A program made the position numbers and the translations under genes. Positions 24,604 to 33,592 of a stretch of DNA of 64,000 nt are shown here, piece after piece (position 1 is the stretch's first letter; each line of letters begins with the position of its first letter). The notes beneath the pieces were generated by a model. The model had not been told where the DNA came from. It was given only the letters and a program-made list of their open reading frames with translations, and did not search any database. The stretch comes from Streptomyces sp. NBC_01255 (lineage in GTDB: Bacteria; Actinomycetota; Actinomycetes; Streptomycetales; Streptomycetaceae), in the NCBI RefSeq assembly GCF_036226445.1, contig NZ_CP108475.1, positions 74,004 to 138,003 of the forward strand, read 5' to 3'.

Positions 24604-25488
24604 ATGCCGAAGAAGCGCAAGAAGGACCGCAAGGCGCCCCACAAGCCTGCCGTAGTTCGTACAGCCCCGACCCAATACACAGAACTGGCGGATTGGGACG
24701 ATGCCCCGGAGGAGGAGTTCAACCCGCTCGCATCCCTTAAGGACCGGTTTCCCACTCCTGCTGACGCGGTGAAAACCGTTCAGGCTGGCGAAGAGGTGGA
24801 GTGGATCGGCAGCGTCGAAGGCGCCAAGATGCGCCACCGCGTCGTCCTGACCGACAACAGCGAAGCTCTCATTGAGCAGGCCGTTTTCCTCGACGGCGCC
24901 CTGGAACAGATGGTGCTGTGCGCCGCGCACCAGGCCGGCGAACACGGCCGGGACGAACTGCACGCCGGAGTGCTCGTCGCTCTCGATGTCCTGCACACCG
25001 TGATCCGCCCGATTACGGAATCGGATGTCCGCAATTTCCAGCCCGGCTACACCGCTGCCGTACTCGAGTCCTTCCAGGAAGCGCCTGAACCCCATGGCCC
25101 GGGCACCCCGGTGTTCGGATGGCGCACCTTCCACAGCGTCGGCCCGAACACCACCTGGGACGACACCGTCGACACGGCCACCTGGAACAGCTCCACCATG
25201 ATGTCCGGCTTCCTCGGGGACTCGGACGACGTGCCCGAGCTCCAGCCCCTCCAGCTCGCACGGCTGCTGCGCGACCACGGGGTACCGGTCATCCTCTGCG
25301 CCGGTTGCGGCGATCCCATCACCGACCGACACCCGCGATGGAACGGTGTATGGGTCTCGCCCGGCAACGACACTGGCCCGCTCTGCGAAGCGCCCACCCC
25401 CGCGCTGCAGCTCCCGGCCCCCCGACTCGGGTGGCTCACCGACGCAGAGTTCGGCCACCCACACCTGCCCGCACCCATGGCTGACTGA
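24604..25488 (+). CDS. hypothetical protein, 294 aa
   Basis: ATG 24604 follows GGTGAGGAGAGCGACGAGG. Basic start (MPKKRKKDRKAPHKP) then an acidic linker, a helical centre (LEQMVLCAAHQAGEHGRDELHAGVL) and a C-terminal CAGCGDPITDRHP motif that may bind metal. The front resembles the protein at 16333, and both follow a DciA-tail sequence. Function unknown. Confidence 0.7.
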   Translation: MPKKRKKDRKAPHKPAVVRTAPTQYTELADWDDAPEEEFNPLASLKDRFPTPADAVKTVQAGEEVEWIGSVEGAKMRHRVVLTDNSEALIEQAVFLDGALEQMVLCAAHQAGEHGRDELHAGVLVALDVLHTVIRPITESDVRNFQPGYTAAVLESFQEAPEPHGPGTPVFGWRTFHSVGPNTTWDDTVDTATWNSSTMMSGFLGDSDDVPELQPLQLARLLRDHGVPVILCAGCGDPITDRHPRWNGVWVSPGNDTGPLCEAPTPALQLPAPRLGWLTDAEFGHPHLPAPMAD

Positions 25489-25580
25489 CCAGGAACAGAC
25501 ATCTCAGCAGCCCGAGACCGATCGATACGTCGGCTGGGCGCGGTCGGAGACCATGTCGGCCTCGCAGGCCGGGGCGAGCG

Positions 25581-25994
25581 ATGAGCACCGGGGTTCCTGG
25601 CAGTGTCCCCGCGGCCGCGCGCGGCGTTGGGGACGGCATGGGGCTGGTGGACCGGGCAGGGCCCGGCATCGAGGAGCAGGCGGATCAGGTGGCGGAGGCG
25701 GCGTGCGAGCTCGCGGACGCCGCAGCCGGGTCCGGCTGGAGCTTGGCGGCCGTCGATGACGCCCTGGTCGCGATCGACACCTTGGCCGCCGCGCTCGCCC
25801 AGGTCGACCCGGAGGTGGCCGAGGTGCTGGCCGCGGTGACTGCCGCGACGTCCACGGCCCGCCGCCGCTTCGGCCTGCCCGTCGAGCCCGATCCGGCGCC
25901 GGCCGGGGCAGAGCGGGTGTCGGACCCGCGCCCTGCCCGCAGTCCTCGGCCCAGGCGGCGCGGTCTCGGACCCGGATTTCAGGGCATCCGCTGA
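25581..25994 (+). CDS. small helical hypothetical protein, 137 aa
   Basis: ATG 25581 after GGGGCGAGCG. An amphipathic helical centre (IEEQADQVAEAACELADAAA, LVAIDTLAAALAQVDPEVAEV) and a Pro/Arg-rich tail. No recognised domain. High third-position GC supports coding. Confidence 0.6.
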   Translation: MSTGVPGSVPAAARGVGDGMGLVDRAGPGIEEQADQVAEAACELADAAAGSGWSLAAVDDALVAIDTLAAALAQVDPEVAEVLAAVTAATSTARRRFGLPVEPDPAPAGAERVSDPRPARSPRPRRRGLGPGFQGIR

Positions 25995-26058
25995 ACCGCA
26001 CAGTCGCCTTGGCCCCCCTGACGTGCCAAGATCCCGATCAGCAACGAGGGGAGCGGGT

Positions 26059-26436
26059 GTGGCTGTGAGAGCGGCAGGGCCGGATGCGGTGGTGCGCGGT
26101 GTCGAGGAGCTGACCATCGAGGAGGTTGAGAGGCTGTTGGGCTGGCTCTTCCCCCGCCTTGATCCCAAGGCGCCCGGCGTCTTGGCGACTGCGCAGTTCG
26201 CCGAGAGGAGGGTACGCGAGCAGCTGGCACGGCGGGATGCCGAAACCGTGCCGGGCTTGCCGGTGCTGGCCGACCTGGCACAGGACTGGCACTTCCTGCG
26301 GCAGGTCGTGCGCGGGATCGCTGGCGTCGAACTTCCTGACGACCTGACCGTGGTCTGGAAGGGGACGTTTGCCTACATCCCCCGAGCCACGGGCGCGAGT
26401 GCGACGGCCGCGGCAGGGACGATGCTGTGGGGATGA
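26059..26436 (+). CDS. hypothetical protein, 125 aa
   Basis: GTG 26059 is preferred over 26023 because GAGGGGAG precedes it. Helical N-terminus (VEELTIEEVERLLGWLF) and FAERRVREQLARRDAETV; the end contains VWKGTFAYIPRATG. Unknown family; downstream genes are on the other strand. Confidence 0.6.
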   Translation: MAVRAAGPDAVVRGVEELTIEEVERLLGWLFPRLDPKAPGVLATAQFAERRVREQLARRDAETVPGLPVLADLAQDWHFLRQVVRGIAGVELPDDLTVVWKGTFAYIPRATGASATAAAGTMLWG

Positions 26437-26599
26437 GGAAGTAGCCGGCCTGGTCCGCCACGTGCTGCGCCAGAACTACGAGGTGCGGACGGTCAGCTCC
26501 TCGAGGACGTCCAAGACCAGGGTCAGCAGGTCAGCCACGGTAGTGACGGCTCTTGTGGCCCGGCTGTCTCTTCGCGGGTCTTGCGTACGGACGTGTCCG

Positions 26600-27013
26600 T
26601 CAACCGGCCGCCGTCCCGGGCTCGGGGCGGCGGCGGGGTGAGGTGGGGCCGTCGCCTTGCGGGGCGGGATGTCCGGTGTCCTTCGTGAAGTGCAGCCACG
26701 CGCTCAGCGCCGCCTGCAGTTCGACTACCGCCGCCCGGTCGAGGAGTTCGTCTGTCGGTCCGACGTGCAGCCGCGCGTCCTGGCTGATCCGACATCGGTG
26801 TCCGCCGTGGCGCGACGGCTACGGGGCGGGCAGGCGGCGGGCGAGGTTGGCGGCGAGTTGCCCAGCCGCCTGGCCGCGCCTGTCCGGGGCGAGCCGCTCC
26901 AGGAGCTGGAGGTACTCGATCGTCTCGCGGGCCTCGGCGTGCGTGAGCAGGGCGAGGCGGGTCTCGTCCGGGTAGGTGCCGGCCACCGGTGCGGCGGCGT
27001 TGTCGTGGTCCAT
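26600..27013 (-). pseudogene. small gene interrupted by an in-frame TAG
   Basis: ATG 27013 (GAGAAGG upstream) opens a 64-codon frame ending RRLPAP-TAG at 26819. The same frame continues for 72 sense codons with clear coding character (CRISQDARLHVGPTDELLDR, ALSAWLHFTKDTGHP) and a normal TGA at 26600, and no start codon follows the TAG. Either one gene of about 137 residues carries a nonsense mutation, or the amber codon is read through. The function is unknown. Confidence 0.55.
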
Positions 27014-27624
27014 GCCCTTCTCAACGCCGGTCGCCATAGCGGGGGTACGGGAGGATCGAGCTCGCAGGCGGGCCCGGCCGTCCGGGGGGCTGACGCGCGT
27101 CGAGCCGGCGGCCATGGAGGCCGCCGGCTCGATGTCGTGGTCCGGGGGCACTCCGGGGCCACGTTGTCCCTGAGCTATGCCATGCGGTACAGGGGCGTGG
27201 TCGGATCCTCGCAGCGGCGGCGGGACCTGGGCAACCCAAACTGGTTTACGGATGGGTGTTTACACGATCGTCTAACGATGAAGGCCGCCACCATCAATCC
27301 GAACGTGTGGACGGTAGAGCAGATGTGCTGGTCACAAGGGTGAGGTGCACCCGGAGCATGATCTTTTAGCCACGGTTCGACCCGATACGGCTACAGGAAT
27401 TTCTGGAGAATCCAGGTTTCCCGGGTGAGATGGACGTGAAGGAAGTGCACCCATTCGTCGTAACACCCCGTCACGGAGTGGCACGATCTCTGTCACCGCG
27501 ACAAGGGCAGGGCACGCCCCGCGGGATGCAGTGCGGTACAGCCGCGGAGCCGATCCGGCTCCGCGGCACACCGGTTCGGCCGCTTCCCTGTACGGCCGGA
27601 CCCATCTACGAAGGGTGTACCCCC
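27014..27624. other. gene-free interval with two strong hairpins
   Basis: No convincing frame. A 14-bp perfect stem lies at 27100-27132 (centre GAGCCGGCGGCC, loop ATGGA) and a 12-bp stem with a 3-base loop at 27541-27567 (GCCGCGGAGCCG). A direct repeat GTTTAC occurs twice near 27243 and 27258. The second hairpin sits in the leader of the 27625 gene and may be a terminator or attenuator. Confidence 0.5.
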
Positions 27625-27867
27625 ATGAGGATCATCACGCGCCGCCACACGCGGCACCTGCTCTTCCCCGACGCGGTCGTCATCGTGGTCGTGGCCGTCA
27701 TCGCGCTCGTCCTGGCGCGCACCGGCACGCCGCCCCTCGACGCCGTGCTGTTCGCGGCCGGGGCGGGCGCGGCCGGGGCGGTGACGGTCCGGCTGGCCAC
27801 GAGCGGGGCGCTTACCCGGCTCGTCCGCTCCGCCGTGGCCGTCCTCCAGGCGCCCCCGCAGGTCTGA
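27625..27867 (+). CDS. small two-helix membrane protein, 80 aa
   Basis: ATG 27625, with AAGGG about ten bases upstream. Two hydrophobic segments (VVIVVVAVIALVLA and VLFAAGAGAAGAVTV) follow a basic start (MRIITRRHTRHL), giving two membrane helices. Only three bases separate it from the XRE regulator, so they form an operon; the regulator may control the membrane protein. Confidence 0.75.
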   Translation: MRIITRRHTRHLLFPDAVVIVVVAVIALVLARTGTPPLDAVLFAAGAGAAGAVTVRLATSGALTRLVRSAVAVLQAPPQV

Positions 27868-27870
27868 CCC

Positions 27871-28800
27871 ATGGAGGACAAGCCGTATCGGGCTCGGCGC
27901 CTGAAGCCGATGCCGCGGCCTGACAGCGCCCTGGGCCAGCTCGCCCAGGCGCTGCGGGCCGCCCGCCAGGCCAAGGGCCTGACTCAGGAGCAGGCCGGAG
28001 AGGTGATGGACGTCTCCTCCTCCACCGTGCAGCGGGCGGAGGCCGGCAGGCGCGCCCCGGAGAAGTACGTGGTGGACAGCTACGTCCGCCGCCTCGGCCT
28101 GAACTCCGACCAGGCGGAGCAGATGTGGGTGGAGGCGTCGCGTCCGGCGGGACGGCAGCGGCGTACGCTCACCCCCGCGCCGGCGGTGCACCTGGTGCAG
28201 CACCGTCACGACTTCAGCGACGCGCTGCGTCGGGTACGCGAGGAGAGCAGCGACCAGCCGCCGTCCATGGCGGCCATGGAGGAGCGGGCCGAGGCCGCCT
28301 TCCGGCGGAACAAGGACCGTTTCGCGCCCCTCTCCCGGAGCGCGGCGAACCGGATCTACAACCGTCGCCAGCTTCCCAGCAGCATCCGGCAGCTCTGCTC
28401 CTACCTGCACGCGTGTCACGTTCCCGAGCGTCAGTTCCGGGACTGGATCGCGGCCTACCACAGGGTCAAGGCCAAGGAGCACGAGGAGGCGGTGGCCAAG
28501 AAGAGGGCCGCGAAGGAGGCTCGGGAGCAGTGGAGTGGGTGGGCGGGGCGCAGCCGGGCCGAAGCCGTTTTGCGGGCGGCCGGTCTCGACCCGGTCGAAC
28601 GGCCGCCCCGGTCCCCCGGCGCCCCCTGGTCGGCGCGCTGCTCCCGCTGCGGTCAGGTGAGCCGGGTCCGGCTGACCCGCGTCGTGCAGGAACGCGCCGG
28701 TTGCCCCCTGTGCGGTCAGGACATCGGACACGTCCGTGACAGACGGCCCATCGCCGTGGCCCAGGAGCGGCCTGGCCGCTTCGACTGCAGCGCCTGTTAG
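27871..28800 (+). CDS. XRE regulator with C-terminal zinc ribbon, 309 aa
   Basis: ATG 27871. HTH at residues about 22-80 (LRAARQAKGLTQEQAGEVMD, SSSTVQRAEAGRRAP). A helical centre contains a lysine-rich stretch. The C-terminus has CSRCGQVSRVRL ... CPLCG, a two-CxxC zinc ribbon, and ends in CSAC. DNA binding at both ends is plausible. Ends at a bidirectional terminator. Confidence 0.85.
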   Translation: MEDKPYRARRLKPMPRPDSALGQLAQALRAARQAKGLTQEQAGEVMDVSSSTVQRAEAGRRAPEKYVVDSYVRRLGLNSDQAEQMWVEASRPAGRQRRTLTPAPAVHLVQHRHDFSDALRRVREESSDQPPSMAAMEERAEAAFRRNKDRFAPLSRSAANRIYNRRQLPSSIRQLCSYLHACHVPERQFRDWIAAYHRVKAKEHEEAVAKKRAAKEAREQWSGWAGRSRAEAVLRAAGLDPVERPPRSPGAPWSARCSRCGQVSRVRLTRVVQERAGCPLCGQDIGHVRDRRPIAVAQERPGRFDCSAC

Positions 28801-28820
28801 AGGCCGGCGACCGCCGTCAT

Positions 28821-28858
28821 CTCCGTGTAGGTCCCGTCCTGGCGGGATCTACACGGAG
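28821..28858. terminator. bidirectional terminator between convergent genes
   Basis: CTCCGTGTAGGTCCCG (28821-28836) pairs with CGGGATCTACACGGAG (28843-28858), 16 bp with one G-T pair. The stop of the leftward gene (28849) lies inside the hairpin. Confidence 0.75.
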
Positions 28859-29103
28859 CTGGCCGTTCCGGCCTGGACCCCACCCTCGGCGGTCCAGTGC
28901 TTTACCGGGTGCACCACGCCGTCGACGATGGCGGTGAGGGTGAGGACGGCGCCGGGCTGTCCATGCGCCCCGAGCCACTCCAGGAACTTCTCGTCGGCCG
29001 TCTCGGGCCTGGACCACACGCCGAAGATGGCCGGCCCGCCCGGACGGAAGCGGAGCACGACCTCGTACTCGACGTCCTTGCCCTCGAGACCGGTGCCGTC
29101 CAC
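28849..29103 (-). CDS. small beta-rich hypothetical protein, 84 aa
   Basis: GTG 29103 has AGGAAGG six bases upstream; a longer frame from 29184 lacks one. Sequence (EYEVVLRFRPGGPAIFGVWS, AVLTLTAIVDGVVHP) suggests a compact beta-sheet protein. No motif recognised. It is the last gene of the leftward strand in the methyltransferase island, but is separated from it by 180 bp. Confidence 0.6.
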   Translation of the reverse strand: MDGTGLEGKDVEYEVVLRFRPGGPAIFGVWSRPETADEKFLEWLGAHGQPGAVLTLTAIVDGVVHPVKHWTAEGGVQAGTASSV

Positions 29104-29285
29104 AGAGGGGCCTTCCTGCGCTGATCGGGGGGCCAGTGCCCGGCGGAGCGGCGTCGGCTTCACGGGCGCGACCCCACCGGGCACCTCCAGCGTGGCACAC
29201 CGGCCGCTCCCCGCCGCAGGCCGGCCTGCCGAGTCGTGTGCCTCGCAAGGGGCGGCGAGCGGCGGTTCATCAAGCGGACGGACGG

Positions 29286-30068
29286 CTACGGCCTGGTGGC
29301 GATGACGGCTTCGATGGGGACGGTGTTCTCGAAGATGCCGGTCGGGCTGAACGCGGTGAGGTCACGGCGCAGGAGTTCTTCGAAGGCGGCCTGCTTGTGG
29401 CCGAGGACGGCGGGGCTGGAGTAGGAGAAGGAGTACTGCAGGCCGACGAGCTCGTCCAGGGTGCGGGTGAAGGTCTGGTCCCAGCGGGCGGTCTCGATGC
29501 GGGGGAACGCGGACCGGCGCAATGCGTCGTCCCGTCCTTCGGCGGGGTGGGCGACGGGTCCGTGCTCCTGCCGATAGCCGGGTCCGATGACGCCGGTGCA
29601 GACGCTCTCGATGATGTCGAGCCACGCCGGCCTGACCGTGCTACTCCTGGGACCGGTGGAGACGAGGGCGATCCCCCCTCCGGGGCGGATGAGCGTGTCG
29701 AGGTCGGCCAGGACCTGAGGCTGGTTCATCCACTGGAAGGACTTGCCCATCGTGCACAGGTGGAGCGGGGGCAGGCCCATGCCGGTGAGGTCGGCGGCGT
29801 CGCCGCACGCCCAGGTGATGTTGCCGGTGCCGTGTGAGGCGGCGGCCTTGCGTCCTTCGCTGATCATGGCCGGTTCGATGTCGACCGCGTAGACGTGGCC
29901 GGCGCGTGAGGCGAGGGGGACGGTGATGGTGCCCGGTCCGCAGCCGAGGTCGAGAACCGTCTGGGTCCCGTCGAGCTGAAAGCGTTCGGTGAGGAGCGTG
30001 AACAACTCCTCGGGGTAGCGGGGGCGGAAGGCGGCGTAGTGGTGTGCGGCGGAGGCGAAGGTCGTCAC
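29286..30068 (-). CDS. class I SAM-dependent methyltransferase (copy 1), 260 aa
   Basis: GTG 30068 with AAGGAG nine bases upstream; it overlaps the stop of the second copy. Motif I VLDLGCGPGTITV is at residues 38-50, an acidic post-I loop at VYAVDIEPAM, and motif II/III at PPLHLCTMGKSFQWM. The opening FASAAHHYAAFRPRYPEELF is typical of UbiE/Tam-type small-molecule methyltransferases. Closely related to the next gene, so a tandem duplication. Confidence 0.92.
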   Translation of the reverse strand: MTTFASAAHHYAAFRPRYPEELFTLLTERFQLDGTQTVLDLGCGPGTITVPLASRAGHVYAVDIEPAMISEGRKAAASHGTGNITWACGDAADLTGMGLPPLHLCTMGKSFQWMNQPQVLADLDTLIRPGGGIALVSTGPRSSTVRPAWLDIIESVCTGVIGPGYRQEHGPVAHPAEGRDDALRRSAFPRIETARWDQTFTRTLDELVGLQYSFSYSSPAVLGHKQAAFEELLRRDLTAFSPTGIFENTVPIEAVIATRP

Positions 30069-30883
30069 GGGGTGGTGCTCCTTCGGTCGGGGCGGGTGGC
30101 GATGAGGACTTCGGTGCGGATCTCCTCGTGGTAGAGGCCCGAGGGGTCGTGGTCGAGGAGCGCACGGCGCAGGTCGCGGGTGAACGCGTCCAGACGGTCC
30201 CCGAGGAGGGCGGGGGTGGAGTAAGAGTTGGACAGCTGGAGTCCGACGAGCTGGTCGAGGTCGCGCGTCACGTGCTGGTCCAGGGACGTGAGCTCCACGC
30301 GGGAGAACGGCGAGCGGCGCAGGGTGTCGGTGAAGCGGTCTTCGGGTTCGGGGTAGGTGCCGGTTCCGGCGCGGCGGACGGGTCCCAGGTAGGCGGTGCG
30401 GACCTGGGCGATGACGGCCGCCCAGGCGGGCAGGGGCGTGGTGCCGGGGGGACCGGCGGAGGCGATGACGACTCCGCCGCCGGGGGTGATGAGGTGGTCG
30501 AGGTCGGCCAGGAGGCGGGGCCGGTCGAACCAGTGGAACGACTTGGCCATGACGCACAGGTCGATCGGGGGCAGATCCAGGGCGGTGATCTGGGTGGAGT
30601 CGCTGTTGATCCACTGGATGTTCGTGACGCCGCGCTTTTCGGCGAGGCGGGCGCCGGCGGCGAGCATCCCGGGCTCGGGGTCGATGGCGTAGAGGCGGGC
30701 GACGTGGGGCGCCAGCGGTAGGGCGGACATGCCCGGGCCGCAGCCCAGGTCCAGGGCCGTCTGGGTGCCGTCGAGGTCGAACCGCTCGGTCAGGAGCGCG
30801 AAGAGCTCGTCGGGGTACCAGGGGCGGAAGCGGACGTAGTGCTCCGCTGCCGATGCGAACAGCTCGGGCGGGTTGGCTGTCAC
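30065..30883 (-). CDS. class I SAM-dependent methyltransferase (copy 2), 272 aa
   Basis: GTG 30883 with CAGGAGG six bases upstream. ALDLGCGPGMSALPL (43-57) is motif I; YAIDPEPGML and LCVMAKSFHWFDRP follow as in copy 1. The two copies share the layout and many blocks (FRPWYPDELFALLTERFDLD versus FRPRYPEELFTLLTERFQLD) but have diverged, which suggests different acceptors or sequential methylation. Lies 26 bp downstream of the nucleotidyltransferase gene. Confidence 0.92.
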   Translation of the reverse strand: MTANPPELFASAAEHYVRFRPWYPDELFALLTERFDLDGTQTALDLGCGPGMSALPLAPHVARLYAIDPEPGMLAAGARLAEKRGVTNIQWINSDSTQITALDLPPIDLCVMAKSFHWFDRPRLLADLDHLITPGGGVVIASAGPPGTTPLPAWAAVIAQVRTAYLGPVRRAGTGTYPEPEDRFTDTLRRSPFSRVELTSLDQHVTRDLDQLVGLQLSNSYSTPALLGDRLDAFTRDLRRALLDHDPSGLYHEEIRTEVLIATRPDRRSTTP

Positions 30884-30909
30884 GGCGTGCCTCCTGCACG
30901 GGGGAGGGG

Positions 30910-31926
30910 TCATCGGGCGAGGGTGGCGAGGTAGGACTCGGCGGCGGTCCAGGGGGTGAGCTCGATGCCGAAGCCGGAGCGGGGCCCGTCCTTGGTGTGA
31001 ACGAGCTTGCCCGACAGGTAGACGGTGTCGCCCGTACGGAACGCCCCGGTGTATGCGCCCAGGTAGGAGCGCATGTGGGTGATGCGGCGGGCGAAGATCT
31101 CGGGGTCGTCGACGGTGGACTGGATGACGGTGTCCACGTCGATGCCGTACAGGGCCGGCGTGGCCAGGCCCTGGACGTCGTCGGTGATGGTGGCGACGAC
31201 GCTGATGGCCCCGACCTCCTTGGTGGTGACGTCGGTGAAGGTGCGGTCGCCGTCCTCGCGCAGGGGCTCGCAGTTGATGTGGGCGTCGGCCCCGGCCGTG
31301 AGTCCCTGCAGTTTGCGGGTCTCCTGCCGCATCAGGACGTCGAAGGAGCTGCCCGTCATGTACTTGGCGCGGCGCAGGTAGAGCCGGGTGAGGGCGTCGC
31401 CTTCGTACGGGCGGATGAGCGTGCGGTCGGAGAAGAGTTCGCGGGCGGCTTCGTAGCCGCGGCGTCCGTAGCAGACGAGGTCGACGTCGGAGCGCGCGTT
31501 GAAGCAGCCGACGAGGAACGAGCCGGTCACGCCGATCACGTCCTGCGCGCCGAGGTCGACGACGCGGTCGATGACGGCCTTCAGGTCCCGGGCGACCGGC
31601 GCGCTGCCGAGGAGTTCCGGCGTCTGGTGCAGGGCGGTCAGGGCGTGGCGGCACGAGTAGTGCCGGGTGACGTCCTGGCGGGGCACGCCGGTGATGACAC
31701 AGCCGATCGTGTCGGAGTAGAGGTAGCACTCGGGCCGGTCGGCGAGGATGCCGAACGCCTTGGACACGATCGTGTTCTGCCGGTAGGTGCGGCCGAACAG
31801 GGTCCGGTCGCCCTTGTCGTCCGGGTAGTACTTCACGTACCCGAGGTAGTGGGTGGGCGGGTGGACGTCGCCGATGACCTTGAACACCACGCCGTGCCGG
31901 TCGAGTAAGTAGTCCCGGTCACGCAC
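30910..31926 (-). CDS. nucleotidyltransferase-fold protein with early TTA codon, 338 aa
   Basis: GTG 31926 overlaps the end of the kinase gene by eight bases. VTGSFLVGCFNARSDVDLVC at residues 133-152 is the GS...DxD signature of Pol-beta-type nucleotidyltransferases. The rest (VIGDVHPPTHYLGYVKYY, CVITGVPRQDVTRHYS) is not a familiar family. Codon 7 is TTA (31908-31906), the rare leucine codon read by the bldA tRNA in Streptomyces, so translation may be delayed to late growth. Confidence 0.8.
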   Translation of the reverse strand: MRDRDYLLDRHGVVFKVIGDVHPPTHYLGYVKYYPDDKGDRTLFGRTYRQNTIVSKAFGILADRPECYLYSDTIGCVITGVPRQDVTRHYSCRHALTALHQTPELLGSAPVARDLKAVIDRVVDLGAQDVIGVTGSFLVGCFNARSDVDLVCYGRRGYEAARELFSDRTLIRPYEGDALTRLYLRRAKYMTGSSFDVLMRQETRKLQGLTAGADAHINCEPLREDGDRTFTDVTTKEVGAISVVATITDDVQGLATPALYGIDVDTVIQSTVDDPEIFARRITHMRSYLGAYTGAFRTGDTVYLSGKLVHTKDGPRSGFGIELTPWTAAESYLATLAR

Positions 31927-32863
31927 CGCCGGTACGGCAGTGCTCAGGCTGAGCGGCGAAGTCGTCGAGGCTGGGGAAGGTCCCGGTGTCGATACGGCCG
32001 GTGCGCTCATACTGCTCGACTCCCATCGTGAACAGGGTGCGGCGGTAGTTCCACTTCAGGACCTTGTCGGTGTTCGTGAGGTCGGCCGGCTTCATGAGCG
32101 CGAGGAAGAACAGGGCCTTGATGAGCAGGAACTCGCCCAGGTGCCGACTCGGCCGGCTCCCGAGGACGCTCAGGGCGGCTTCGTCGAGCGCGGCCACGTA
32201 CCGCTCGCGCTGGGCCCCGGTGGCGTAGTAGCCCTTGGTGCCGCCCTTGAAGGCGATGATCTCCAGGGCCGGGAAGGTGTCGTAGCCGACCGGGGCGAGA
32301 CCGTGGTGCTGCCAGTCGATGACGCCGGCGGGGAAGGCGTTGGGCAGCCCGTAGTCGTAGTGGGCCCAGCACATGGGCGTGTGGGACAGCCGGTCCAGCG
32401 CGGCGTCCACGACGGCGCGGGTGTGGGGGGTGTCGAGGTCGGGGTTTTCCGCGAAGACGTTGCCCGTCCACCCCGCCTCCTCGAACCAGGAGCGCAGCGC
32501 GGCCCGGGTGGCGGGCTGTGCGTGCTTCGCCTGGGCGTCAAGCAGCTGTGCGCCGACGGCCGCGGCGGCGTCGACGACGGCGTCGGGCATCGGCCCGTAG
32601 GCTCCGCCGACAGCGTTCCAGGCCGTGTCGTGCAGCGAGGCCGGCCCGAGCGAAGGCTCCACGAAGGAGAACTCCGCGCCGACGGATCCGGTCTCCAAGA
32701 CGGCGGGGACGGGGTAGCCCAGGGCGGCGATCCGCTGCTGGAACGCGGCTTCCGCCTTGAGCCGGCTGTCCCCGGTGCGCCGGTAACGGGAGCGGTCCTG
32801 GTTCACCCAGACGGCGCCTTCGGCCGCGGTCCGCTTCTTGACGAACGTCCACTCATCTTTCAC
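31919..32863 (-). CDS. APH/choline-kinase-like phosphotransferase, 314 aa
   Basis: GTG 32863 with AGAGGAAAG upstream. WAHYDYGLPNAF at 166-177 gives the catalytic His168-x-Asp170 and Asn175, and VIDWQ with Asp183 gives the metal-binding acid, the APH kinase pattern. KGGTKGYYATGAQRERY follows. These enzymes phosphorylate hydroxyls on small molecules. First gene of the leftward operon; a phosphatase gene diverges 48 bp away. Confidence 0.8.
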   Translation of the reverse strand: MKDEWTFVKKRTAAEGAVWVNQDRSRYRRTGDSRLKAEAAFQQRIAALGYPVPAVLETGSVGAEFSFVEPSLGPASLHDTAWNAVGGAYGPMPDAVVDAAAAVGAQLLDAQAKHAQPATRAALRSWFEEAGWTGNVFAENPDLDTPHTRAVVDAALDRLSHTPMCWAHYDYGLPNAFPAGVIDWQHHGLAPVGYDTFPALEIIAFKGGTKGYYATGAQRERYVAALDEAALSVLGSRPSRHLGEFLLIKALFFLALMKPADLTNTDKVLKWNYRRTLFTMGVEQYERTGRIDTGTFPSLDDFAAQPEHCRTGGA

Positions 32864-32911
32864 GAACTTTCCTCTTTTCTCGGGAGGTATCGGGGCGTAG
32901 CGTGCGGCGGC

Positions 32912-33583
32912 ATGATCCTGGCTGTGGTGCGGCACGCGGAGTCGGTCGAGAACGCCGACAAGTACAACGGCTTCTATCAGGACCCCCGGCCGTGGGCGGG
33001 TGAGGCGGCGCACGCCTTGTCGCGGGATGTCGTGGGGTTGACGGCCCGGGGCTTTCGCCAGTCGGTGTGGCTGGGCGGGACACTGCCGCCGGTGGTGGGG
33101 GAGCAGCCGGTGGTGTTCACCTCGCAGTACCGGCGTGCCCGGGACACCGCCGAGCTCGCAATGCCGGCGGTTCAGGCGGAGGTCACGGGGCTGCTGAACG
33201 AGCAGCACTACGGGGACGCCACCTACATGACGATGCGTGAGCTGTTCGCCACCTTCCCCGAAGGGGCGGACGACCGCCGCAACCGCAAACACCTGTGGAC
33301 CCCGCCCGGCACGGGCGGCGAGTCCCTGGCCCTCGAGGTCCACGGGCGGGTGACCGCGTTCTTGGCGCTGCTCTCGTCCGGCGCCGTCGAGGCCGGCCGC
33401 AACGTGGTCGCCTTCACCCACCACACCGCGATCCTCGGTCTCCGCGCCGTCCTGGAGAAGCGCCCGGTGACCGAGGTCGTCGAGGAATCGCGCGCCCGCA
33501 AGCTGCCAAACGCCGCCGTGATCGTCTACCGGGCCACTGCGGGCGGATACGAGCTCCAGCAGGTCATCGAGCCTCCCGCGTAA
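32912..33583 (+). CDS. histidine phosphatase family protein, 223 aa
   Basis: ATG 32912. VVRHAESVEN (residues 5-14) carries the catalytic RH motif; YRRARDTAELA and VVAFTHHTAIL supply the second arginine and second histidine of the phosphoglycerate-mutase-like fold. It diverges from the kinase and is nine bases ahead of the zinc-ribbon gene, so phosphate addition and removal are paired in this locus. Confidence 0.9.
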   Translation: MILAVVRHAESVENADKYNGFYQDPRPWAGEAAHALSRDVVGLTARGFRQSVWLGGTLPPVVGEQPVVFTSQYRRARDTAELAMPAVQAEVTGLLNEQHYGDATYMTMRELFATFPEGADDRRNRKHLWTPPGTGGESLALEVHGRVTAFLALLSSGAVEAGRNVVAFTHHTAILGLRAVLEKRPVTEVVEESRARKLPNAAVIVYRATAGGYELQQVIEPPA

Positions 33584-33592
33584 GGGGAAACC

